DNA from: Flaveria trinervia
Taxonomy: Eukaryota; Streptophyta; Magnoliopsida; Asterales; Asteraceae
Reading direction: 5' to 3'
Length of the DNA stretch: 64,000 nt
NCBI GenBank assembly: GCA_025506515.1
Contig: CM046453.1
Location: 4,088,987-4,152,986, forward strand
Part shown: piece after piece, positions 12,169 to 22,777 of the stretch
Layout of the letters: each line of letters opens with the position of its first letter
How positions within the stretch are numbered: position 1 is the first letter of the stretch
Notes under the pieces: model-generated
What the model was told of the DNA's origin: nothing
Databases searched by the model: none
What the model saw: the letters and a program-made list of their open reading frames with translations, nothing else
Translations under genes and position numbers: made by a program

Positions 12169-14067
12169 CGTTATCAGCACGACTTGCGTTTTGAAGTGGG
12201 ATCCGAGTATCATAAAGTTATATTGGATATCACTCCATATCGATGTTAGTAAAAACGGTTACAAGCGAAATTGTTGATCTGGTATGAAAAATCTTTAACT
12301 CTTTATTTTTCTTATTTTATTTTAAATTTCTCATCTATGATTCTTTTAGTTTGTTTTCAATCTTGAACATAATGGAAAATATCAACATGATGATTAAAGT
12401 ACACATCGCTGTCGTTTATTTTGATTCATCGTATTAGTTACAAATTGATTAAATAGTCGTTAACATACTTTCATGTTAACATATGATTCATAAATGAATA
12501 TATATGGAATCAAAAAATATAGTTTCATATAAAATATATTTATCAACTAAAGAAAAGATCGCTTATAATAAAATAAAAAATATACGTGAACCTTAAGACT
12601 ATATATTTCTAATTTGTAACAACTAGAACATTTAATTTTATTTATGTTTTTTTGTTTTAAAGTTAAACTAAACATTTTATTAGTTTATGCAACGTGAATC
12701 CTAAGTGGATGGCTTTTGATTTTTACAAAGTATTTCATAAATCAATTTTAATTTAATAACATATCATACACATTTATTTATATATAAGGTATACTTTTCA
12801 TCTTCTCAAATTTTTTTCCCATTAAATTAGAGTTATGGGATACGTTCATGTGCATATTCATGTCGGTTGTTACTTTAATACGTATATATTATTATGAAAA
12901 TTGACTTTACCAAGTTCAAATAGTTTATCAGTTGCATATGATTCGAAGGTTTCCTATTTACAAGCATTTGTGTTGAATTATCTTAGTTCATTAGCTTAAT
13001 CATAACTTCTAATGTCAAATAATAATAAAACTTTTATGGTATTATATGAAAGTTTGTTATCTTGTAAAACCATGTTGGATTCAAGATTTAAATAATAATA
13101 AAAGAAACATCAAAATAATATAATTGATTACGATTCATGTTGCTAAAGATAATACATGTTTATATATTAACATCAAAAGTATATGAACTTTAATTAGCGT
13201 ATCTATGGAATGTTTTGTCGTAAAAGATATGCTTGTGAATTTTGTCGTAAAATATATATTTGGAAATTAACTTTGACACCTTCTGGATCATATGTTATTA
13301 AAACATCAGAGGAATTATAATTGTATAAATTTTAATGAAGAGTGACAAACATGTATACCTAAGATATACTTGTGATTGGTTATATCGGGATAAGCTAATA
13401 CATAATTTATGTATATTTGTGTTGAAATTGATAAGAAAACATCTTACTTTATAAAGTTTTATAATTACATGTTTGATATGGTTATATGTTGTAACTCTTT
13501 GTATTGTATAATTTGACTTTATAGTATATCTTTTGTTTTTATGTTATAGTGTCACACTCCTTAAATCTTATTATCGTTATACAAAATATCTTGAAATTTA
13601 AGATCAATAAGTTTTGTATAACTCGATCACAATCACTTCTCAATTGATATTATGTGATAATAAGTATAATTATAAGAAAGGTTGAATGATACAATTTCTA
13701 TTAATCACATTTATTTATGCTCTGAAAGTGATAATATTATTGAAAGTTTGAAATCACCATGTAGCTTGTGTGTTTTAAATCCACCCTTTCCTCGACATGA
13801 ATGTTATTATATAATGATCTTACGCTCACGTAAGAAATTAAGGAAAATGTAATGGTAATCATGTTAATAAGATCAACCATGTTGATAATGAAATTGATTA
13901 CAAGAAGTGGCATACTAAATGAGTGATTCACTGATTCTATAATAATATAATATGGAAAAAGTGCCACTATTCTCTCGTAATTATGTCGTGCATGAAACAA
14001 GCACAAGTACAATAAAGCATATATGATCATAAACCAGAAGTTTATGGATCGTGATTATTTAATAAAC
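12169..14067 (+). other. degenerate copia interior, 5' part
   Basis: AT-rich. No open frame above background and no gag or protease motif that I can recognise. By position it should hold the leader and gag of the copia element. Confidence 0.4.
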
Positions 14068-14893
14068 TGGCATGATCGGTTAGACCATCCCGAGTCAATG
14101 ATGATGTACTCTTCGTGGTAATTAAGCAAACAATGTTTGCTCTCAACGGAAGTTGATTAGTTTACCAATCAAAGTAAGATATAATTATCTTATATTTATG
14201 GAATTTATAAAGGATATATATATCCTATTATGGATACCATTTAGTGTTTAAATCGATGCATCGTCTAAATGGTTATCAAATTCACAACTTGAAGTTGTAT
14301 GTTTATGGCTTAGCTAATGAGGTAGCAAGCATATTATTCCAGAATGTGATATTATTTTTGGTAGAAATGATGACATTAATTCACAAGATATTGATGATTA
14401 TTGAAATAAGTGTTGAACTTCATATTGCTTAAATTAATGCACAAATTGCTTTTGTTGAGAAGAACACTCAATTGATTGCAAAGCCAATGATCATAAATGT
14501 TTGCGAACGTGTTATTTTACATACAAAAACACTAATTCACTTCAAGCCAAGAAGTTGTCAAACTTTCTCCCTATTAAAGTTGGGTTTTGGTTAAAAACAT
14601 ATAGATCTCATCTTAATTGTCTTTTGTTTGTGTGATATATATTGCAATTGTTCTACCACAACGTACAAAGATAAGAGTTTAATGAAAGTTGGGAATATAT
14701 CAACTTGAGATTGACAATCTCAAGGCTCAAATGTTCCAATTAAAAGATTGACAATCTCAATATATCGAAAGATAATTCATTAGTGAATCAATTACCATAC
14801 ATAGTCATTAACATGTAAAGAGGACTATGTCACATATACCAACTACTAATGTTCCAATTAAAATTTATATAGGTATGAGTCTATGACACGTCT
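14068..14893 (+). pseudogene. copia pol remnant: GAG-pre-integrase and integrase
   Basis: 14068-14097 translates to WHDRLDHPES, the WHxRLGHP motif of the copia GAG-pre-integrase domain. At about 14470-14580, broken frames resemble the integrase core segment with an LHT-x-LIH-x-KPRS pattern. At about 14655-14705, PQRTK and KLGIY resemble the end of the integrase region (PQRTKMGPQRRLGIY-type). Stops and frameshifts interrupt all of it. It is cut at 14893 by the gypsy insertion and resumes at 25239. Confidence 0.75.
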
Positions 14894-17361
14894 TGTAACA
14901 TCTTGTAATTTTGGGTTAATTTAAAGTTAGCCTTGTTAAGTTCTTGTATGGACTAATTTTGTCATTTATGAAACTTGTGAAATTGTTATGCTTATTCTTT
15001 GTTACTTTTAATTTTTCTAAGCAAATAATAATTATAATAATAATAAATAATTATAAGAACAATAATAATTATGTTGCTAACAACATTAATAATTGTAATA
15101 ATAATAAAGTATTGTAAACTTAAAATATATAAAACCTTGACTTAAAAGACAAGGGGGCCTGGTTGTCATTTTAGAAACCTTAAAAGAAAAGTTTGCACAT
15201 TAATTATCAACTTTTAAACCTCAGGGACTATTTATGTAGTTTTATAAAAAATCCCAAACCCCCTCCCCTTAAGTCCCGCTTTTCCGGCCGGTCGCCGGCC
15301 ACCGCCGGGCGAACCTCCGGCAAAGCCTTTTCACCCTTCAAAACGCTTGTAATAAACTTCCAAACCGTTCCAATCGCTTCGGCTATGTGATTCGAACACC
15401 ATAATGAGCCTTAAACGCCATTAAATCGTTGTTATGAACCTCTATGAAACGAGTAACCGACGCCTTTACCTCGTTTAGCCGTTCGAGCATGTACGCATCT
15501 TAATTGACCAATTAAACTAACCTAAACAATTACCTAACAAAACTTAATCATTTGCAACTCTCAATTTCTCCTGAAACAAACACGAGCATAAGCATCGATC
15601 AGCATCTCCCGTCGCGAACTGTGGGCTAGTCGAACACGACTTTTTCTACAATCTCACTCTCAATTGAAAGAGGGCTTTCGTTCATTGAGTTCAGTAGATA
15701 CTACCTGCACAACTAATTTGATTAGCAACGTCGTTTGAGCATCGAACCTACGATACGTGAGTCGCGATTGTTCTTGTGCTCAATCTCTATCGATTTTTCA
15801 TGAATTCAAGTGATTAAACACTTGTATTCGCACGTTTAAGCATGGGATGTAAAAGCCCCATGGTTATTTCGATTAACAACATCATTTGATGGTTTAATTT
15901 GGGATCAATCGAATCTAGGGTTCTTGGTTTGGGGGAAATGCATGGGGATTGTGTTTATAAGTTTTTTTAAATCGATTATTAACGCGGCTGAGGCCTTAGA
16001 GTAACTGGTAAGATGCGCCCCCATAAACTTGAGGTCCCCGGTTCGAATCCGGGGGACCCCATGTTTTGTTTAAGTTTTTTTTTTTAGCCTTCAAACTTAG
16101 TTTTATATTTCTATTTAATTATATAAAAAAAACCATTTTAATAAATCTGATAATTTCAAAAATACTTTATTATTTTCTATAAAGTGAGTTCTTAAAAAGA
16201 AATACTTTTTATACTTTCTTTTCTTTACAAATATTCTAAAACAAAATTTTTATTATTAAATAATTTGCTTTTATAACATAATACTTTAACCAAAACCTTG
16301 TTACATAAATATGATTATTTTAAAACGTAAAATTATTGTTAAGAGTATATTTTTTAGACTCTATTCAACCTTTAGGAAATATTTATAAGTGTTATAATTT
16401 TTACATAAAACTCTATATAAGACATAATAATGTTATTTGATACTAATAAATTTAATCGGTTCCATTTGTTAAACATAATTATTTAACAACCCCTAATACC
16501 ATATTGAACCCTAGTTTTCGTTAATTTGTAAAACTTAATATCATCAACCTTTAACCTTGTAAGTATATATATAATTTTAGGTGCCTTGTGAAGAACTACA
16601 TTGGATCGTTGCTTATTACATTTCTTATTTAATCGTCATTCATACTTATTTGATCATGTGAGTATTCCATACCCCTTTTTTTTATACTTTCACACTTTGG
16701 GGTGAAACATGTTAATTTATACTTTGCACTTGTAAACTTATTTGAGACTTGTAAACTTTATGGCAATACATCATGTTAAGTTGTGGTTAGTTGAACTTAT
16801 GTGGTTACCATGTTATGGCGTTATATGTACAATCATTAACTATTGCTAGCCCAGCGAAGTCATAGATCTATGGGTAAGACAAGCCTGCTTGGTTGATCCA
16901 AGTACACTTAGCTGATCGTATATACTTTTAACGTTTGAGACTTGTAAAACATTGTCAAGGTTTGATTGTTGCATGGACCATAGCATCCCTAATCACTATA
17001 TTCACTAACTTATGACTTGAATTGCCATCTTTTATATACTTATGTATTGAAAACTATGGAATGCTCACCAACATTTTTGTGTTGACCTTTTTATTTTTAA
17101 CATGTTTCAGGAAACGCCCAAGTTTGATTCCTGCACATTGAAGCTTGCACAATCTAGGAATGGACCTAGATTAATAAATAAAATAGAATGATTTGTTACA
17201 TTCTATGTTATGCTTTTATATTCTTTGAAACTTATGTTTGTAATGTGACAAATGAAACTTATGTTTAAATTATATTTGGATTATTTAATAGCGTTATGTG
17301 ACTGTGAACGATCTTAACTCTCACTCCTCGACGTTTCCGCCGTCAAGGTTGGGGTGTGACA
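14894..17361 (+). repeat. 5' LTR of the plus-strand gypsy element
   Basis: Runs from TGTAACATCTTG to GGGGTGTGACA, 2468 bp, directly followed by the primer binding site. It contains an AT-rich first quarter, a GC-rich block at about 15275-15320, the tRNA-like module at 15985-16060 and a homopolymer-rich second half. Short open frames inside it are not coding. Confidence 0.95.
15985..16060 (+). other. tRNA-like module with A and B boxes in the 5' LTR
   Basis: A-box-like TAGAGTAACTGG at 15997-16008 (one mismatch to TRGYNNARNNGG) and perfect B box GGTTCGAATCC at 16040-16050. The B box lies in the loop of an extended hairpin GGTCCCCGG/CCGGGGGACC with one bulge. The rest folds poorly as a cloverleaf, and the 7-nt acceptor arms match at about half their positions. 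A tRNA-derived insertion (SINE-head-like) in the LTR ancestor is the simplest reading. Confidence 0.65.
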
Positions 17362-17364
17362 GAT

Positions 17365-17377
17365 TGGTATCAGAGCC
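17365..17377 (+). promoter_or_regulatory. primer binding site
   Basis: TGGTATCAGAGCC, complementary to the 3' end of initiator methionine tRNA, three bases after the 5' LTR. Standard for plant gypsy elements. Confidence 0.95.
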
Positions 17378-18033
17378 CATAACTATATGGATTTAGGTTA
17401 TTAGAAATGGTGACCTAGGCTATAGTATGCATGAACCTTATAGAATATATTTCTATCTTGTAAATTATATACTTTTCATGCTACATAATGCTATGCCCCT
17501 TACGTGCAATTTGATGCCTTAGCATAGGATTGCCTAACCATTGTATTTGTCTCCCTAAACTTAACTTTGACTCTTTGACTCCCCCGAACATGAACTCTCT
17601 TAATCTTATTCTCGTCGACGCGTGGAATATTATGCTTATGTTATGACTTGGATCTTTAGACGTTATGTCTAATCTATATAAATCCCATCAAGGTTTTGAT
17701 TCTATGAACCTAAGAAATATTGTGTGACACATAGACACCTGTATCCTGGTTTTCCTGGCAAAAGGCCCTCGGCTAAGGCAAGCATATCGCATAAATCCTA
17801 CGGGACTAGTTATGCTTACCTGGGGATTTCTGGGATGAGTGATAAACTATGGTCAACATACACAAGTTTCTAAGGTAAATGGGTCAATTCACCTTGACGT
17901 GTCACGTTTTCAAATGGTAATGCGTTACCAAATGGAAACATCCCGTGTACCTTAAAACTCTTAGCTTATCTTTGTTAAACTACTATCCTCTGTTATCCCC
18001 GCTCCTGTAACTAACTCATTTTGTATATCCAGC
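17378..18033 (+). other. 5' leader of the gypsy element
   Basis: About 650 bp between the primer binding site and the gag ATG, without a sustained reading frame. It ends TTTGTATATCCAG just before CATG, so a leader intron with its acceptor at about 18032 is possible but not shown. Confidence 0.5.
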
Positions 18034-19252
18034 ATGTCTCGTCACCATGGAAAGCGTGGAAGTTCCGACCGTAAGCTGGCTGCCATGATTGCACGACAAA
18101 TGGCTGCCGTTCTCCCAACGATGGTTGCTGAACTTAATAGCACACTAATGGCTAATAGCAACAACAACAATACCAATGGGAACAATAGTGGTGCTAATGG
18201 AGACAATAGCAACAATCAAACCGGGAATGAGCAACACGGGAACAATCGTACTTGCACTTTCAAACACTTCAACTCGTGCAAACCCACTGGTTTTAGTGGA
18301 AAAGAAGGAGCCACGGGACTTCTCGAGTGGTTTGAAGGTATGGAGAACACATTTATTATTAGCGAGTGCCCTGATGAGCTCAAGGTTCGCTATGCCACAA
18401 GTGTTCTTCAACAACGAGCTAACTTGGTGGAATAGTGAAAAGAGAAACCGGGGAGCTGAGGTTGCAATGGCGATGCCCTGGGGGATTCAAAGATATTATG
18501 ATCCAAAAGTTCTGCCCAAGAAGCGAGTTACAAAAGCTGGAGGAGGAATTCTGGAACCTTAAACAAGATGGTGGGAATCACTTGGCTTATTCCACCCGAC
18601 ATCATGAGTTGAGTATGCTTCTACCACACATGGTGGACACCGTGCCCCGTAACATCGAGAAGTTTATCAAGGGGGTGCCACCTCAAATTCAAGATGCTGT
18701 GGTGGGTAGTAGGCCCACAACTTTAGAGGAAGCGATTACTATTACTGCACAGCTCACCGAGAATCATATAAGAGCTGGCACGATGTCGGCAAAGGGTTCC
18801 AAGGCTATGGTGAAGGTGACACCCGAGGCAACAAAGGAGGTAAGGGCCGAGTCATCTTCCCAAAACAAGAAGCGTAAGTTCATCTCGACACGTAACTACG
18901 CCGTGACCGCTCCTAATGCTCCTCAAAAAAAAATGATGGTTGCGAATCAAGCTCCCATGGCTAAGGTTATGCTGGTCCACATCCTATGTGTAACACGTGC
19001 AAGTACCATCATTCAAGCAACATGCCATGTCGAGTCTGCTCGCTGTGTGGAAAGTATGGTCATTTGGTGGCTACCTGTCTTCGTGCACCAAATAACACTG
19101 CCATGCTTACCAACCGAACCTGTTACAACTGTGGCGAGGCTGGCCATATTCGCCCTCAATGTCCTCGCAATGCGGGAACTGTGCCACCGGCTCGTGGAAG
19201 GGCTTTCAACATCAACGTCAACCAAGCGCAAGCCACAACGACGTGGTGAATG
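18034..19252 (+). pseudogene. gag with two CCHC zinc knuckles (frame-broken)
   Basis: Starts at the ATG at 18034 with a basic N-terminus, then an Asn-rich tract (about residues 40-75), then the retrotransposon gag core (WFEGME, TWWN, FWNLKQ and YSTRHHELS motifs spread over three frames). At 18986-19180 come two CCHC knuckles, one starting CSLCGKYGH and one CYNCGEAGH. Frame changes at about 18420, 18485, 18930 (at an A-run) and 19233 prevent a single product as the sequence is written. The protein would package the element RNA into particles. Confidence 0.85.
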
Positions 19253-19343
19253 GTACGCCGCTAAATTCCTTCTAGTCCTTTGCTTGTCTTGCAAAATTTC
19301 CTATTTACGTTTATCATATCAATAATAGGTTGTTACCAAACAG
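19253..19343 (+). other. putative 91-nt intron between gag and protease
   Basis: Between the end of gag homology and the start of protease homology lies a 91-nt U-rich segment that begins GTACGCC and ends ACCAAACAG. It contains stops in the gag frame. Removing it joins gag to the protease in frame with no residue lost relative to related elements that lack it. It could also be a small insertion that happens to have GT and AG at its ends. Confidence 0.5.
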
Positions 19344-19620
19344 GTATGTATCTCGTAAATAAACATTATGCATCTGTATTGTTTGATTCGGGTGCCGATA
19401 GGAGTTTCGTGTCCCTGGAATTTGAGGTTTTACTTTCTAAACCGCGCGTCAATCTACAAAGATCTTTCACTGTCGAAATCGCCGACGGAAAATCTATTGT
19501 CGTTGATGTTGTGATACGCGACTGCACCTTGAGTCTTAACGAACACGAGTTCTCCGTCGACCTTATTCTATGCAATTGGGAAGCTTTGATGTTATCATTG
19601 GCATGGATTGGTTAGCCAAA
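19344..19620 (+). pseudogene. aspartic protease domain
   Basis: Contains LFDSGADRSFVS at about 19379-19414, with the catalytic D-S/T-G triad, then the GMDWL flap-distal motif, which is read in another frame after a one-base loss at about 19569. It processes the gag-pol polyprotein. The frame differs from that of the following RT. Confidence 0.85.
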
Positions 19621-22503
19621 CATCGTGCGGAAATTCTATGTTTTGAGAAGTGTATCCGAATTCCTTTACCTACTGGAGATACTTTGAAGGTCTTTAGGGA
19701 GAAATCATCCCAAAGACTCAAACTCATGTCTTGTATCAAGGCTCGCAAGTGCTTAAGTAAAAACTACATGGCTTTCATGGCATATGTAGTTAATACGAAA
19801 GCCAAGGGTAAAGAGTTGAAAGACATTCCTGTTGTGCGAGACTTTCCTGAAGTTTTTCCCGAAGATCTTAAAGGGTTACCTCCCGTGCGAGAAGTTGAGT
19901 TCAAGATTGATTTAATCCCTGGTGCAAACCCTGTGGCTAAATCGCCTTATCGTCTTGCACCTTCTGAAATGCAAGAGCTCGCTAGTCAACTGCAAGAGTT
20001 GACCGATAAGGGTTTTATTCGCCCTAGTTCATCACCGTGGGGCGCACCTGTACTGTTTGTGAAGAAGAAGGATGGTTCATTTCGTATGTGCATCGACTAC
20101 CGGGAACTCAACAAGCTTACTATTAAAAACCGATACCCTCTTCCCTCAATCGATGATCTCTTCGACCAACTTCAAGGGGCAACTCAATTCTCAAAGATCG
20201 ATCTACGCTCTGGGTATCATCAACTACGTGTTCACAATAATGACATTCCAAAGACCGCTTTTCGTACTCGATATGGGCACTACGAGTTCATGGTTATGCC
20301 TTTTGGTTTGACCAATGCACCTGCCGTGTTCATGGATCTCATGAATCGAGTATGTAAACCGTATTTGGATAAATTCGTAATCGTGTTCATTGATGACATT
20401 CTTATCTATTCTAAGACGAGAGTCGATCACGAGACACACTTGCGACAAGTTCTTGAACTTTTGAAGAAGGAGCAATTGTACGCTAAGCTTTCCAAGTGTG
20501 AATTTTGGTTAGAAGAAGTTCAATTTTTAGGACATGTGGTGAATAGCCAAGGTATTCACGTTGACCCTACCAAGATTGAAGCGGTGAAGAATTGGTGCAT
20601 TCCCACAACCCCAACCGAGGTTCGTTCTTTTCTGGGTTTAGCGGGATACTACCGTAGGTTCATAGCAAATTTCTCGAAGATTGCTAAACCATTAACGGCA
20701 CTAACCCAAAAGAATCGACTTTTTGAATGGGGACCCGAGCAAGAAGAGGCTTTCGAGACATTGAAACGCAAGTTGTGTAATGCTCCTATTCTCACACTAC
20801 CCGATGGAAACGACGACTTTACCGTATATTGTGATGCTTCTAATCAAGGTCTGGGTTGTGTTCTCATGCAACGTGGCAAAGTTATAGCATACGCGTCAAG
20901 ACAATTGAAGGTGCATGAAGTTAACTACACAACGCATGATCTTGAACTTGGTGCGGTGGTTTTTGCATTGAAGATTTGGCGACACTACTTATATGGGACG
21001 CAATGTATAGTCTACACCAATCATAAGAGTCTCCAACACGTGTTCAATCAAAAGGATCTCAACATGAGACAAAGACGTTGGATTGAATTGATTAGTGACT
21101 ACGACTGCGACATTCGCTATCATCCTGGAAAGGCGAATGTTGTAGCCGACGCACTAAGTCGCAAGATCCACAACAAGACTGTCTCGCTCCAAGAAATTCG
21201 AGATCGAAGGCAATGGTTTGATACGCTAGGAGAATTTGATACCGAGATTCATGTGGATGTCAACAAGGCTACTATCATGCTTCAAAACATAAGGATCGAT
21301 AGTGACCTCGAGATGTGCATTCGCGAGGCTCAACAAGTGGCACTAACCGACGAAGGAAAAGACGAAGATTTGATGACTAACGTACGGTTACAATTGGAAA
21401 CAAAACCGAACGGCATGTGGTACTTCTTGAATCGACTTTGGATCCCGAATCGTGACAACCTTCGGCACTTCATTATGAACGAAGCTCATCAAACCCGATA
21501 TTCTGTTCATCCTGGCTCCGATAAGATGTACATGGACCTGCGTGGTCAATATTGGTGGCCTGGAATGAAGAAAGATATCGCATCTTATGTTTCTAAGTGT
21601 CTCACGTGTGCAAGGGTTAAAGCCGAGCATCAACGACCAAGTGGTTTACTTGAGCAACCTGAAATTCCTATGTGGAAATGGGAACATATATCCATGGATT
21701 TCATAACCAAGTTACCTCGTACACCTCGTGGTCATGATAGCATTTGGGTCATCGTTGACCGTTTGACCAAGACAGCACATTTCATACCCATACGAGACAC
21801 GTACAAGGTTTCGAGGCTAGCCCGAATCTATGTTGATGAAATTGTGAGTCATCATGGCGTACCCTTACACATCATTTCTGATCGAGATGCTCGTTTCACT
21901 TCACACTTCTGGTCTTCGATGCAAGAGCTTTTGGGAACTCAATTGGATTTAAGTACGGCTTACCATCCTCAAACCGATGGTCAAACCGAACGAACAATCC
22001 AAACCCTCGAGGATCTGTTACGACTTTGTGTCCTTGATTTTGGTGGTGATTGGGATACGCATTTACCGCTCGCGGAATTTTCGTATAACAATAGTTATCA
22101 CTCAAGTATCAAAATGGCACCATTCGAGGCTTTGTATGGCCGTAAATGTCGTTCCCCAATCTGTTGGACTGACATTGGGGAAAATATTATCACTGGGCCG
22201 GAACTTATTCAAGAAACGACCGACAAAATTTCCAAAATACGAAATAATCTTGAGGTGGCTAGAAGTCGCCAAAAGAGTTATGCCGACAAAAGACGCAAAC
22301 CATTGGAGTTTCAAGTCGACGACATGGTTCTTCTTAAAGTCTCTCCATGGAAGGGTGTTGTACGTTTTGGGAAGAAGGGTAAGTTAGCCCCACGCTTTGT
22401 AGGACCTTTCAAGATTTTGAAAAGAATTGGAAAGTGGCTTACAAACTGGAGTTACCTTCTGAACTTAGCGGAGTTCATCCTGTCTTTCATGTCTCAAACC
22501 TGA
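19570..22503 (+). CDS. gypsy pol: RT, RNase H, integrase (977-codon frame)
   Basis: The longest open frame in the window. The order is: the end of the protease (GMDWLAKH); RT with PYRLAP, KKKDGSFRMCIDYRELNK, MPFGLTNAP and catalytic FIDD at 20386-20397; RNase H with YCDAS at about 20827 and NVVADALSRK at about 21139; the integrase HH-CC zinc finger (HPGSDKMY to CLTC, about 21508-21610); and a DDE core with MDF at about 21694, SDRDARFTSHFW at about 21880 and HPQTDGQTERTIQTLED at about 21964. The listed ATG is internal to the polyprotein and is not a true start. The frame leaves homology at about 22436, where the C-terminus continues one frame over. Confidence 0.93.
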   Translation: MQLGSFDVIIGMDWLAKHRAEILCFEKCIRIPLPTGDTLKVFREKSSQRLKLMSCIKARKCLSKNYMAFMAYVVNTKAKGKELKDIPVVRDFPEVFPEDLKGLPPVREVEFKIDLIPGANPVAKSPYRLAPSEMQELASQLQELTDKGFIRPSSSPWGAPVLFVKKKDGSFRMCIDYRELNKLTIKNRYPLPSIDDLFDQLQGATQFSKIDLRSGYHQLRVHNNDIPKTAFRTRYGHYEFMVMPFGLTNAPAVFMDLMNRVCKPYLDKFVIVFIDDILIYSKTRVDHETHLRQVLELLKKEQLYAKLSKCEFWLEEVQFLGHVVNSQGIHVDPTKIEAVKNWCIPTTPTEVRSFLGLAGYYRRFIANFSKIAKPLTALTQKNRLFEWGPEQEEAFETLKRKLCNAPILTLPDGNDDFTVYCDASNQGLGCVLMQRGKVIAYASRQLKVHEVNYTTHDLELGAVVFALKIWRHYLYGTQCIVYTNHKSLQHVFNQKDLNMRQRRWIELISDYDCDIRYHPGKANVVADALSRKIHNKTVSLQEIRDRRQWFDTLGEFDTEIHVDVNKATIMLQNIRIDSDLEMCIREAQQVALTDEGKDEDLMTNVRLQLETKPNGMWYFLNRLWIPNRDNLRHFIMNEAHQTRYSVHPGSDKMYMDLRGQYWWPGMKKDIASYVSKCLTCARVKAEHQRPSGLLEQPEIPMWKWEHISMDFITKLPRTPRGHDSIWVIVDRLTKTAHFIPIRDTYKVSRLARIYVDEIVSHHGVPLHIISDRDARFTSHFWSSMQELLGTQLDLSTAYHPQTDGQTERTIQTLEDLLRLCVLDFGGDWDTHLPLAEFSYNNSYHSSIKMAPFEALYGRKCRSPICWTDIGENIITGPELIQETTDKISKIRNNLEVARSRQKSYADKRRKPLEFQVDDMVLLKVSPWKGVVRFGKKGKLAPRFVGPFKILKRIGKWLTNWSYLLNLAEFILSFMSQT

Positions 22504-22736
22504 GGAAGTGCTTGACTGATGAAAATTTGCATGTCCCACTAGAGGAAATTCAAGTTGATGAGTCATTGCACTTTGTTGAGAAGCCTGTTGAGATTATGGA
22601 TCGAACCCTGAAGAAGACCCGAACAACTACCACATCTATCGTTAAAGTTCGTTGGGAAAACAAACGTGGAGCTGAGTTCACTTGGGAGCGTGAGGATCAT
22701 ATGAAGGAGAGATACCCGCATTTGTTCTCTTAACTT
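22434..22736 (+). pseudogene. integrase C-terminus with chromodomain-like end
   Basis: Continues pol after a one-base deletion in an A-run at about 22436. It has PVFHVSNLRKC, and at about residues 65-99 the pattern KVRWENKRGAEFTWERED followed by YPHLF, typical of the chromodomain-like tail of plant chromovirus integrases, which guides insertion by binding chromatin. Stop at 22731-22733. Confidence 0.85.
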
Positions 22737-22742
22737 ATTCTT

Positions 22743-22777
22743 AATTTCGGGACGAAATTCTTTTAAGTTGGGGAGAC
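22743..22777 (+). promoter_or_regulatory. palindrome and polypurine tract before the 3' LTR
   Basis: AATTTCG-GGA-CGAAATT at 22743-22759 (7-bp arms, 3-nt loop), then AAGTTGGGGAGAC ending at 22777, directly before the 3' LTR. The purine run primes plus-strand DNA synthesis. Confidence 0.8.

Noticed and set aside
13737..14030. 97-codon minus-strand ORF inside the old copia
   Set aside because: It lies in decayed copia interior on the opposite strand, with hydrophobic low-complexity composition and no motif.
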